Shown here: positions 16,657 to 24,689 of the stretch, in pieces
How the letters are laid out: every line of letters begins with the position of its first letter
How positions within the stretch are numbered: position 1 is the stretch's first letter
Assembly: GCA_002365175.1 (NCBI GenBank)
Contig: DEZK01000045.1
Span: 1-64,000, forward strand
Direction: 5' to 3'
Length of the DNA stretch: 64,000 nucleotides
From: Raskinella chloraquaticus (SeqCode)
GTDB taxonomy: Bacteria > Pseudomonadota > Alphaproteobacteria > Rhizobiales > UBA4765
The notes under the pieces: generated by a model
The model's database searches: none
Told to the model about the DNA's origin: nothing
Seen by the model: the letters and a program-made list of their open reading frames with translations, nothing else
Translations under genes and position numbers: made by a program

Positions 16657-17926
16657 GCCCGCGCAGGCGGTAGTTGAACGATGTCAGCTGTTCCACCCCA
16701 ACCGGACCGCGCGCATGAAGCCGCCCGGTGGCGATGCCGATCTCGGCACCCATGCCGAATTCCCCGCCATCGGCAAACTGCGTCGAGGCGTTATGGAGGA
16801 CGATGGCTGAATCAACCTCGTTGAGGAAGCGCTCGGCGGCAATCGCATCACCGGTGACGATCGCCTCCGTATGGCTTGATCCGTAGCGCGCGATATGCGC
16901 CATCGCCGCGTCGATGTCATCGACCACGCGCACCGCGATGATGGGCGCCAGATATTCAGCATGCCAGTCAGCGTCACTGGCGGACCGTACGCGCGGATCG
17001 AGAGCGAGCGTCGCCGCATCGCCCCGCACTTCGCACCCCGCAGCGATGAGCGCGTTGACGAGAGGCGCAAGATGCGAGGCAAGAGCCGCCTTCTCAACCA
17101 GCAGGGTTTCGGCTGCGCCGCAGACTTCCGGGCGCCGCATCTTGGCATTGAGGACGATCCGCTCGGCCATCGCCAGATCAGCCGTGTGATCGACATAGAT
17201 GTGGCACACGCCCTCAAGATGGGCGAATACCGGCACCCGCGCTTCCGCCATCACCCGCTCAACCAGGCTTCTGCCGCCGCGCGGCACGATGACATCGATT
17301 GCGCCGTCGAGCCCGGCCAGCATGGCACCAACGGCGGCGCGGTCAGCACTCCCCACCAGCTGGATCGCGTGGCGGTCGATGCCCGCTTTATCAAGCCCTG
17401 AAACCATGGCGCCGTGGATGGCCTGAGCCGAAGCAAGGCTGTCTGACCCGGAGCGCAGAATGGCGGCATTGCCGGCAGCAAAACACAGCGCGCCAGCGTC
17501 AGCCGTCACATTGGGACGGCTTTCATAAATGATGCCGATGACCCCGATGGGCCGGGCGACGCGCTCGATCACAAGGCCGTTGGCCTGTGTCCAGCTGGCA
17601 AGCACCTTGCCAACCGGATCAGCCAGTGCGGCGATCGTCTCGATGCCGGCTGCTATGGCCTCAACCTTTGCGCCATCAAGGCGCATGCGATCAACAAACG
17701 ACGATGCCAGGCCTTTCTGTGCGGCTGCCGCAAGATCATGATCATTGGCAGCCAGAATGGCATCACTTGCCGCGCGGATCGCCTGCGCCATCGCTGCAAG
17801 CCCGGCCTTTTTTGTGCGGCTGTCGAGCCGGCGCACGACAGCCTGTGCCGCACGCGCCTGCCCGCCCATGGTGAGCAGCAAGGCCTCGACTGTTGCAGCG
17901 TTGCTGGGCGTGAGCGGGATGTTCAT
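16637..17926 (-). CDS. proA: gamma-glutamyl phosphate reductase ProA
   Basis: The 429-residue aldehyde-dehydrogenase-fold enzyme reduces gamma-glutamyl phosphate to glutamate semialdehyde with NADPH in proline synthesis. Signatures are ARPIGVIGIIYESRPNVTAD, NAAILRSGSDSL, IVPRGGRSLV, the catalytic Cys in MRRPEVCGAAETLLV, and FADGGEFGMGAEIGIATGRLHARGPVG. The length is as expected (about 415-430). It lies 79 bp after proB on the same strand, so the proline genes form a proB-proA unit. Confidence 0.97.
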   Translation of the reverse strand: MNIPLTPSNAATVEALLLTMGGQARAAQAVVRRLDSRTKKAGLAAMAQAIRAASDAILAANDHDLAAAAQKGLASSFVDRMRLDGAKVEAIAAGIETIAALADPVGKVLASWTQANGLVIERVARPIGVIGIIYESRPNVTADAGALCFAAGNAAILRSGSDSLASAQAIHGAMVSGLDKAGIDRHAIQLVGSADRAAVGAMLAGLDGAIDVIVPRGGRSLVERVMAEARVPVFAHLEGVCHIYVDHTADLAMAERIVLNAKMRRPEVCGAAETLLVEKAALASHLAPLVNALIAAGCEVRGDAATLALDPRVRSASDADWHAEYLAPIIAVRVVDDIDAAMAHIARYGSSHTEAIVTGDAIAAERFLNEVDSAIVLHNASTQFADGGEFGMGAEIGIATGRLHARGPVGVEQLTSFNYRLRGHGQIRA

Positions 17927-18005
17927 GATCGTCCCTTGCGTCTGGCATCACCATAGAAAAGGAAGCAGCCAAGAAAAGAAAGAGGGGGCGGCCAAAGCAT
18001 GTAAT

Positions 18006-19136
18006 TCATCTGCCCGCGCCGCCCGCAAGCGTCATGTCATCGCGATGGATCATAGCGCTGCGCCCCTTGAAGCCAAGGACAGCAGCGATATCCTGCGACT
18101 TCTTGCCGACCAGAAGCTGCGCATCGCTGATATCATAGGCAACCAGGCCCCGGCCCATTTCATGGCCATCAGCCCGTTTGATGATCACCGCGTCACCGCG
18201 CGAAAACTGCCCTTCAACGCGCAGCACGCCAGCGGGAAGCAGGCTCTTGCCCGTGGACAAAGCGCGCGCCGCCCCGTCATCGATGACAACCGCGCCACGT
18301 GGCTCCAGCGCCCCCGCGATCCATGCCTTGCGCGCCGTGACAGGATCGCCCTTGGGCAGGAACCACGTCGCCCGCCCTCCGGCATCGAGACGGGCAAGGG
18401 GGTGCGCGCCCGCCCCCGAGGTAATGACCATGAAGGTGCCTGAGGCGAGCGCGATCTTGGCCGCCTCGATCTTGGTTGCCATGCCGCCCCGCGCCAGCTC
18501 ATTGGCCGAGGCGCCGGCCATCGCCTCGATCTGCGGCGTGATGCTGTCAACTTCGGCAATCAGGCTTGCATCCGGATCGCGCGCCGGCGGCGCCGTATAA
18601 AGCCCGTCGATATCAGAGAGCAGAACCAGGCAGTCGGCGCTCACCATGGACGCAACGCGCGCTGCCAGACGGTCATTGTCGCCATAACGGATTTCCGTGG
18701 TCGCTACGGTATCGTTTTCATTGATGACCGGCACCGCGCCATGGGCAAGCAATGTCTCGATCGTCGCCCGTGCATTGAGATAGCGCCGCCGCTCTTCAGT
18801 GTCCTGCAATGTAAGGAGTATCTGCCCCGCCACCATGCGGTGAACCTGCAGCGCCTGCGACCACGCACGTGCCAGAGCGATCTGGCCAATGGCAGCCGCC
18901 GCCTGACTTTCTTCAAGCGCCAGAACCCCGCGGCCAAGCTTCAGTAAATTGCGGCCAAGGGCAATCGCGCCCGACGAGACGACCAGCACCTGTGTGCCGG
19001 CAGCAGTCAGACGGGCAATATCCTCCACCATCGCCGCCAGCCATGCTTCATGCACCTCGCTCTTGAGGCTATCGACAAGCGTTGCTGACCCGATCTTGAT
19101 GACGACGCGGCGAAAATCGGAAAGTTTGCGGCCCAT
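18006..19136 (-). CDS. proB: glutamate 5-kinase ProB (kinase plus PUA)
   Basis: This 376-residue enzyme phosphorylates glutamate as the first and feedback-controlled step of proline synthesis. An amino-acid kinase domain (about 9-260) shows RRVVIKIGSATLVD, VSSGAIALGRN, PVINENDTVATTEIRYGDND and GGMATKIEAAKIA. A C-terminal PUA domain (about 280-360) has SLLPAGVLRVEGQFSRGDAV. It follows obgE with a 15-bp gap, so obgE-proB-proA is probably co-transcribed. Confidence 0.97.
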   Translation of the reverse strand: MGRKLSDFRRVVIKIGSATLVDSLKSEVHEAWLAAMVEDIARLTAAGTQVLVVSSGAIALGRNLLKLGRGVLALEESQAAAAIGQIALARAWSQALQVHRMVAGQILLTLQDTEERRRYLNARATIETLLAHGAVPVINENDTVATTEIRYGDNDRLAARVASMVSADCLVLLSDIDGLYTAPPARDPDASLIAEVDSITPQIEAMAGASANELARGGMATKIEAAKIALASGTFMVITSGAGAHPLARLDAGGRATWFLPKGDPVTARKAWIAGALEPRGAVVIDDGAARALSTGKSLLPAGVLRVEGQFSRGDAVIIKRADGHEMGRGLVAYDISDAQLLVGKKSQDIAAVLGFKGRSAMIHRDDMTLAGGAGR

Positions 19137-19151
19137 GCCGACCCTCCGCGT

Positions 19152-20204
19152 TCAGGGTGACCAGGGCGCAGGCGAGAGCGGCACCTCCGCCATATCGACG
19201 CGATCCTCGCTGCCGCGTGCACGATCGATGATCGCGAGCAGCGCAAACAGCACCTCGCGCACCCCGGCACCCGACACCGCTGACAGGAGATAGGGCGCGC
19301 GGCCCGTTTCCTCGTGCAGGCTTGCGGCAATCGCCGCGAGCGATGGCGCATCAAGCGCGTCGATCTTGCTGAGCGCCAGAATTTCATCCTTGCTGTCGAG
19401 ACCCTGGCCATAGGCTGCCAGTTCCTCGCGCACAATGCGGTAGGCGCCAATCGGATCGGGACCGGTCGCATCAATCAGATGCAGCAATACGCCGCAGCGT
19501 TCGACATGGCCGAGGAAACGATCACCCAGCCCCGCCCCTTCATGCGCGCCTTCGATGAGGCCCGGAATGTCCGCAAGCACGAAATCACGCTCGCCCACAC
19601 GCACCACGCCGAGACCAGGATGAAGGGTGGTGAACGGATAATCGGCAATCTTCGGCCGGGCGGCCGAGACGCTTGCCAGAAAGGTTGACTTGCCGGCATT
19701 GGGCAGGCCGACCAGCCCGGCATCAGCGATGAGTTTCAGCTTGAAGAGCAGCCACATCTCCGCGCCCTCAAGGCCGGGATTGGCATGGCGCGGCGCACGG
19801 TTGACCGACGATTTGAAATAGGCATTGCCGAAACCGCCATTGCCGCCTTTGGCAATCACCAGTTTCTGGCCGATCTCCGTGAAATCAGCGAGCAAATTCT
19901 CATCGTCTGCATCAAAGATCTGCGTGCCGAGCGGGACTTTCAGCACCACGTCGGCACCGTTGGCGCCATGGCGATTGCGCCCCATGCCGTGGCCGCCGAT
20001 CTTGGCCTTGAAATGCTGCTGATAGCGGTAATCGATGAGCGTATTGAGACCCTGCACACATTCGACGATGACACTGCCACCGCGCCCGCCATCGCCACCG
20101 TCAGGCCCGCCATATTCAATGAATTTCTCACGACGAAACGACACCGCGCCCGCGCCACCATCGCCGGCCTTCACCCATATCTTGGCCTGATCAAGGAATT
20201 TCAT
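19152..20204 (-). CDS. obgE: GTPase ObgE/CgtA
   Basis: This 350-residue essential GTPase acts in 50S ribosome assembly and stress control. The glycine-rich Obg domain (1-158) starts MKFLDQAKIWVKAGDGGAGA and contains GGPDGGDGGRGG. The G domain has G1 GLPNAGKSTF, G3 DIPGLIEGAHEGAGLG and G4 ALSKIDALD. There is no long C-terminal OCT domain, as in most alphaproteobacterial Obg. It lies downstream of rpmA but behind a strong intrinsic terminator, so it probably has its own promoter or depends on read-through. Confidence 0.97.
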   Translation of the reverse strand: MKFLDQAKIWVKAGDGGAGAVSFRREKFIEYGGPDGGDGGRGGSVIVECVQGLNTLIDYRYQQHFKAKIGGHGMGRNRHGANGADVVLKVPLGTQIFDADDENLLADFTEIGQKLVIAKGGNGGFGNAYFKSSVNRAPRHANPGLEGAEMWLLFKLKLIADAGLVGLPNAGKSTFLASVSAARPKIADYPFTTLHPGLGVVRVGERDFVLADIPGLIEGAHEGAGLGDRFLGHVERCGVLLHLIDATGPDPIGAYRIVREELAAYGQGLDSKDEILALSKIDALDAPSLAAIAASLHEETGRAPYLLSAVSGAGVREVLFALLAIIDRARGSEDRVDMAEVPLSPAPWSP

Positions 20205-20245
20205 GTGCGACTGGTCGAATTCGAGAGGGAATATTGAACAACAAA

Positions 20246-20267
20246 GGGAGGCGGATGCCCGCCTCCC
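20246..20267 (-). terminator. intrinsic terminator after rpmA
   Basis: A perfect 9-bp stem, GGGAGGCGG (20246-20254) with CCGCCTCCC (20259-20267), closes a 4-base loop. On the minus strand it is followed by TTTGTTGTTCAAT, a U-rich tract. It sits 51 bp after the rpmA stop and before obgE, so it should end the rplU-rpmA transcript. Confidence 0.85.
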
Positions 20268-20318
20268 CTGTTGATAATCATACGGTCGGGGCGCGGAACA
20301 ATCGAGCGCCCGGCAGGG

Positions 20319-20591
20319 TCACTCGGCAGCGACTGGAACCGGCGGGAGCACCGCTACGCTCTGCTTGCCGCCCTTGGAGGTACGAAAGCGCACCACGCCC
20401 TCGGCGGTGGCGAACAGCGTATGGTCCTTGCCCATGCCGACATTCGCACCCGCATGCCAACGCGTGCCGCGCTGACGCACGATGATGTTGCCCGAGATCA
20501 CCGTCTCGCCGCCAAATTTCTTGACGCCAAGCCGCTTCGATTCGGAATCGCGACCGTTACGCGATGAGCCGCCTGCTTTTTTATGTGCCAT
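20319..20591 (-). CDS. rpmA: 50S ribosomal protein L27
   Basis: The 90-residue ribosomal protein begins MAHKKAGGSSRNGRDSESKR with no leader for proteolytic removal, as in Gram-negative bacteria. It continues GVKKFGGE, GNIIVRQRGTRWHAG and GMGKDHTLFATAEGVVRF, all family signatures. Its N-terminus reaches into the peptidyl-transferase centre. It lies 45 bp after rplU in the standard pair, followed by a terminator. Confidence 0.98.
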   Translation of the reverse strand: MAHKKAGGSSRNGRDSESKRLGVKKFGGETVISGNIIVRQRGTRWHAGANVGMGKDHTLFATAEGVVRFRTSKGGKQSVAVLPPVPVAAE

Positions 20592-20636
20592 GTCACCGTC
20601 TCCCGTGGGAGGAATTGAGAAAAAGAATACCCGAAC

Positions 20637-21290
20637 TTACTTATTTTTGCTGTCTGTAGCCAGTTCCGCCTGATCGACCTTGGCGCGAGGTGGCTTGCCG
20701 GCGAGAAGTTCCTTCGCCTGCTCGACCCATTCCTCACGCGTCGCGCGACCACGCAGCGCCAGTTCCTTGTCGAATTTGGCAAGCTCATCCGGACCCCAGG
20801 CAGCAATCTGGCTCCAGCTGGTGATGCCGGCTGCAATCAGCTTCTTTTCGATCGTCGGTCCGATGCCGGAAATCAACGACAGATTATGGCCGGCCGCACC
20901 TGCCGTGCCTGCCGCAGGGGCGGGCATGGGTGCTGCTTCCGGCTTGGCTGCCTTGGCTTTGACCGACGGCTTGGCACCGCCCAGCAGGATGTCAGTGATC
21001 TTGACGATCGACAGATCCTGGCGATGACCGCGCTTGCGCCGCGAATTCTGCCGGCGCCGCTTCTTGAAGGCGATCACCTTCGGTCCGCGCGCCTGTTCAA
21101 CCAGCATGCCGGCAACCGACGCGCCCGAGACCATCGGTGCACCGACCTGCAGGCCGGCCCCGTCCTGCACCAGCAGAACGTCGTTGAAAATGATCGTTTC
21201 GCCTGCCTCACCGGGCAGGCGCTCAATCGTAATCACATCCTCGGCGGCAACCTTGTACTGCTTGCCGCCGGTTTTGATGACTGCGAACAT
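20637..21290 (-). CDS. rplU: 50S ribosomal protein L21 with C-terminal HhH extension
   Basis: The ATG at 21290 starts MFAVIKTGGKQYKV, the universal L21 beginning. Residues 1-103 are a complete L21 (KRRRQNSRRKRGHRQ at 78-91, then KITDI). The protein continues to 217 residues: an Ala/Pro/Lys-rich linker (104-137) and a helix-hairpin-helix-like domain (138-197) with LSLISGIGPTIEKKLIAAGI, QIAAWGPDELAKFD and WVEQAKELLAG. This doubles the usual length of about 103. A very similar domain is known to me as an extension of alphaproteobacterial NuoE. The function of the tail is unknown. Confidence 0.96.
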   Translation of the reverse strand: MFAVIKTGGKQYKVAAEDVITIERLPGEAGETIIFNDVLLVQDGAGLQVGAPMVSGASVAGMLVEQARGPKVIAFKKRRRQNSRRKRGHRQDLSIVKITDILLGGAKPSVKAKAAKPEAAPMPAPAAGTAGAAGHNLSLISGIGPTIEKKLIAAGITSWSQIAAWGPDELAKFDKELALRGRATREEWVEQAKELLAGKPPRAKVDQAELATDSKNK

Positions 21291-21429
21291 TGTTGACCTC
21301 GTTCGTCCCAACCTGCAAAGGCGGTCGGCTTTTTCAGTCGTTGACCGGAATTGGTGACGGTGCATGCGACCACCAGGTCGCTTGCGCCCGCTTTGACGAC
21401 AACCGCGCCGGCTGCCACCAAAAGATGCG

Positions 21430-21450
21430 GCGCGGCTTCATCAGCCGCGC
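21430..21450 (-). other. perfect hairpin upstream of rplU
   Basis: GCGCGGCT (21430-21437) and AGCCGCGC (21443-21450) form an 8-bp stem with a 5-base loop. On the minus strand it lies 99 bp after the corrinoid-protein stop and about 140 bp before rplU. It is followed by CGCATCTTTTGG, only a short T-run. It could be a weak terminator for the upstream gene or part of an rplU leader structure. I cannot separate these from the sequence. Confidence 0.5.
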
Positions 21451-21548
21451 CAGCGGCGTTGTGACTACCTAATTCGCGCCTCTGCGTCAAGAATGGAGTG
21501 AGCGACCGGCGCGCTTTTCAAATTCGCGCGGAAACAGCCTGTCCGCGC

Positions 21549-22238
21549 TCACGCCGTCCGTGCTGCGCCTTGCGTGATCAGGCGGCGCGCTGTCTCAACC
21601 GCAACCGAGGCATCGCGACAATAGGCGTCAGCGCCGATTTCCTCGGCGAACCGTTCATTGACCGGCGCGCCTCCGACCAGAACAATATGCTGATGGCGGA
21701 TGCCCTTCGCCTTCATCGCTTCAATCACCACCTTCATATAGGGCATTGTCGTGGTGAGCAGGGCTGACATGCCAAGAATTTCGGGGCGGTGGGCTTCCAG
21801 CGCATCGAGATAGCGCTCGACCGATGTGTTGATCCCCAGATCGATCACCTCGAACCCGGCGCCTTCCATCATCATGCACACCAGATTCTTGCCGATGTCA
21901 TGAATGTCGCCCTTGACGGTGCCGATCACCATCTTGCCGACCTTGGGTGCGCCGGTTTCAACCAGCAACGGCCGCAGGATCGCCATCCCCGCCTTCATGG
22001 CGTTGGCAGCCATCAACACCTCCGGCACGAAGAGAATGCCATCACGGAAATCGACGCCGACGATACGCATGCCTTCAACGAGGGCTTTTGTCAGCACGTC
22101 ATAGGGCGTCCAGCCACGCGCCAGCAGAATGCGGGTCGCCTGCTCGATTTCTTCCTTCAGCCCGTCATAGAGATCCTGATGCATCTGAACGACGAGGTCA
22201 TCGTCAGCCAGAGCGGAGAGGTCGATATCATCGTTCAT
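21549..22238 (-). CDS. corrinoid (B12)-binding protein of methyltransferase type
   Basis: The 229-residue cytoplasmic protein has a B12-binding cap domain (about 15-95, with LVEGMRIVGVDFRDGILFVPEVLMAANAM split around 52-80) and a Rossmann B12-binding domain (about 100-215). The cobalt-ligand motif is DIHDIGKN (Asp111, His113, Gly116), and GLSALL- and GGAP-type segments follow. It resembles MtaC/MttC/MtbC corrinoid carriers and the MetH core. No partner methyltransferase, activase (RamA-like) or MetH gene is adjacent, so its methyl donor is unknown. It is the only gene of its transcription unit. Confidence 0.9.
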   Translation of the reverse strand: MNDDIDLSALADDDLVVQMHQDLYDGLKEEIEQATRILLARGWTPYDVLTKALVEGMRIVGVDFRDGILFVPEVLMAANAMKAGMAILRPLLVETGAPKVGKMVIGTVKGDIHDIGKNLVCMMMEGAGFEVIDLGINTSVERYLDALEAHRPEILGMSALLTTTMPYMKVVIEAMKAKGIRHQHIVLVGGAPVNERFAEEIGADAYCRDASVAVETARRLITQGAARTA

Positions 22239-22368
22239 GGCGCCCGCGCTTAAGTATTATTCCAGCCTTATAAGCCATTGACGAATAAGTGTCCAAGGCT
22301 GCATTCCTTGGGTCTTGTGATTTCAGAGTGATTCGTCGGGGCCGCACTCTTGGAGGCACATCCACATC

Positions 22369-23385
22369 ATGATCGAAGACAACATGCGCGCCGTCGCACC
22401 GCGTGCTGGCGTCGAATGGCCGACGATTGCTCTGATCGGCCTTGTTTACAGCGCCTGGCTCGGGCTTACCTGGTTTCACGATGCCATAGCCCTGCCGCTG
22501 TGGCTCATCGCAGCCGCGCTGTGTGGCACCTTGTGGGGCTCCCTCCAGCACGAGATCATGCATGGGCACCCGACCCGCTCCCGCGCCCTAAACGAGGGCC
22601 TGGCGACACCCCCGCTCTGGCTGTGGCTGCCCTATGAGCGCTACCGCCAGACCCATCTCTGCCATCATCGCGATGAGCGCCTGACCGACCCGCTGGATGA
22701 CCCGGAAAGTCGCTACTGGCGCGGCGAGGACTGGCAGAAACTGTCCCGTCTCGAGCGTGGTCTGGTGACCGCACAATCAACCCTCGCCGGGCGGCTGATC
22801 ATCGGCCCGTTCTGGTCAATCGCCATGTTCTGGCGCGATGAAGGGCGGGCGATCCTGATCGGCGAGCCCAAACGGCTTCGCATCTGGCTCTGGCATGGTC
22901 TGTGGGTCGCACTCGCCCTGTGGTGGATCATCGCCATATGTGGCCTGCCCTTTTGGCAATATGCGCTTGGCTTCGCGCTGGCGCCAACCGCCATCACCTT
23001 CATCCGCTCCTTTGCCGAGCATCGCGCCTGCGACGAGATCGAGAAACGAACGGCCATCATCGAGAATTCATGGATCCTCGGGCCACTCTTCCTGTTCAAC
23101 AATCTGCATTTCGTCCATCATCGCCATCCCGGCCTGCCATGGTATCGACTGCCTGCCGTCTACCAGCAGCATCGCGAGGATTTCCTGCGTGCCAATGACG
23201 GCCTCGTTTACCAGGGATATGGCGAGATCTTTCGTCGTTATCTTGTCAGGGCCCATGACAGCACCTGCCACCCCACCGGTCGCGCGCTGTTTCGAAACGG
23301 CGCATTGCCGACAAATCCGCGCGACCCGCCCGACGACATCGTTGCGGATGATGCTGCCCGCTCGTTCGTCCATCGCGGCATCTGA
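22369..23385 (+). CDS. fatty acid desaturase family protein
   Basis: This 338-residue integral membrane di-iron enzyme has all three histidine boxes: HEIMHGH (about 63-69), HLCHH (about 98-102) and HFVHHRH (about 246-252). Four or so membrane segments lie at about 20-38, 41-59, 183-203 and 205-222. The family inserts double bonds or hydroxylates/ketolates lipid substrates; the exact substrate is not evident. The start has GGAGG about 14 bases upstream, a little far. It is monocistronic between divergent and convergent neighbours. Confidence 0.88.
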   Translation: MIEDNMRAVAPRAGVEWPTIALIGLVYSAWLGLTWFHDAIALPLWLIAAALCGTLWGSLQHEIMHGHPTRSRALNEGLATPPLWLWLPYERYRQTHLCHHRDERLTDPLDDPESRYWRGEDWQKLSRLERGLVTAQSTLAGRLIIGPFWSIAMFWRDEGRAILIGEPKRLRIWLWHGLWVALALWWIIAICGLPFWQYALGFALAPTAITFIRSFAEHRACDEIEKRTAIIENSWILGPLFLFNNLHFVHHRHPGLPWYRLPAVYQQHREDFLRANDGLVYQGYGEIFRRYLVRAHDSTCHPTGRALFRNGALPTNPRDPPDDIVADDAARSFVHRGI

Positions 23386-23410
23386 TCTTGCCAGCCGTTC
23401 CGACCGTATT

Positions 23411-23896
23411 CTAACCGCCGGGATTTTCCTTGATATCAGCCGTGTGGCCGCCCGAGATTTCCAGGAGTTCCTGCGGCGTCAGACGAAACACCGCATTGGG
23501 CGTTCCAGCCGCAGCCCAGATGAACGGCAAGACCATCAGATCCTCATCGATGAAAATGGAGTTGCCGGCGGCGTGACCAATCGGTGGAACGCCGCCGATT
23601 GCAAATCCTGTCACGTCCCGCACGAAGTCAGGCGGCGCTCGCTCGATGGTTGACCCGATCAGCCGGCGCACCTTGGCTTCATCGACCCGATTGGCGCCAG
23701 AGGCAATGATGATGACAGCCACCCCCGTCGCCTGATCGCGAAACACCAGCGATTTGGCGATTTCAGCAAGCCTGCAGCCGATCGCCGCTGCCGCCTCTTC
23801 GGCGGTGCGCGTGCTTTTATCGAATTCCATGACTTCGAAATCATGCCCCAGCATGGCCTGGACCTTGAGCGCGCTCGGGTGGCTGGCGGCTTTCAT
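23411..23896 (-). CDS. YbaK/EbsC-family aminoacyl-tRNA deacylase
   Basis: The family hydrolyses mischarged tRNA (for example Cys- or Ala-tRNAPro) in trans. Core motifs are AEIAKSLVFRD, VIIIASGANRVDEAKVRRLIG (about 77-97), and GGVPPIGH, the usual substrate-pocket loop. There are two adjacent ATG codons (23899 and 23896). AGGAG lies 3 and 6 bases before them, so I use the second, giving about 161 residues. An in-frame start at 23965 would add a tail that does not look like the family. The gene converges on the desaturase gene. Confidence 0.88.
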   Translation of the reverse strand: MKAASHPSALKVQAMLGHDFEVMEFDKSTRTAEEAAAAIGCRLAEIAKSLVFRDQATGVAVIIIASGANRVDEAKVRRLIGSTIERAPPDFVRDVTGFAIGGVPPIGHAAGNSIFIDEDLMVLPFIWAAAGTPNAVFRLTPQELLEISGGHTADIKENPGG

Positions 23897-24125
23897 CATC
23901 GGCTCCTCTTCCGCAATCGCGATCTTGGCAAGTCGCGAGCCTGCCGCCAAGTAGGGCATTTGCAAATGATATGCTTGCCGGCTTAAAAAAGATCACACCG
24001 CTCCCGCAACAAGACAGACCTTGATGGTCGCACTGATCGCCGATGACATGCTTGTGTGTTGCGCTGTGATTGAAACCGGCGTGCAAATCATTCAAACCGC
24101 TACGTACCCTCATTCAGGAGTTAGC

Positions 24126-24665
24126 ATGAGCCTCATTCCCCGTCAGCCTGTTCCCGCCCTCGCGCTGTCGACACTCGACCACGGCGCGTTCAACCTTCAA
24201 TCCGCAACGCCACAGCGCATGACGCTGGTGTGTTTCTATCGCGGCCTGCATTGCCCGATTTGCGCCAATTATCTGAAGGAACTCGAGCGCCTCACTCCTG
24301 ATTTTGCTGAACGCGGCGTGGAGACCATTGCCATCAGTTCAGACAGCCAGGAGCGCACGCGCGCCATGGCTGACAAGATCGCCGCCAAGGCGCTGCGCTT
24401 TGCCTATGGATTGAGCCTGCCGACAGCCCGTGAATGGGGGCTTTATATTTCCACCTCGCGCGGCAAGACCTCGATTGGCATTGAAGAGCCGGCACTTTTC
24501 TCCGAGCCTGGTGTGTTTCTGGTCAAGGCTGATGGGACGCTTTATTATCTGTCGCTCCAGACGATGCCCTTCGCGCGACCGAATTTTCAGGAAATGCTGG
24601 GCGCAGTCGATTTTGTTATCAAGGCCGATTACCCGGCGCGCGGCGAGTATACCGGCGCGGTATAA
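24126..24665 (+). CDS. peroxiredoxin-like (AhpC/TSA) family protein
   Basis: The ATG at 24126 has AGGAG 5 bases upstream and gives 179 residues. An open stretch from 24021 has no start signal. The thioredoxin-fold core shows VCFYRGLHCPICANYLKELE with Cys43 and Cys46 in a CPIC arrangement, where classical peroxiredoxins have PxxTxxC. It may therefore act as a thiol reductase/peroxidase-like protein; no experimentally defined role is evident. SLQTMPFARPNFQEML near the end is typical of this subfamily. It is followed 24 bp later by ggt. Confidence 0.85.
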   Translation: MSLIPRQPVPALALSTLDHGAFNLQSATPQRMTLVCFYRGLHCPICANYLKELERLTPDFAERGVETIAISSDSQERTRAMADKIAAKALRFAYGLSLPTAREWGLYISTSRGKTSIGIEEPALFSEPGVFLVKADGTLYYLSLQTMPFARPNFQEMLGAVDFVIKADYPARGEYTGAV

Positions 24666-24689
24666 CAAGCCACAGCAAGGCGGGGTCTC

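Noticed and set aside
22239..22368. TTGACG (22279-22284) as a desaturase promoter
   Set aside because: No acceptable -10 hexamer lies 16-18 bp downstream.
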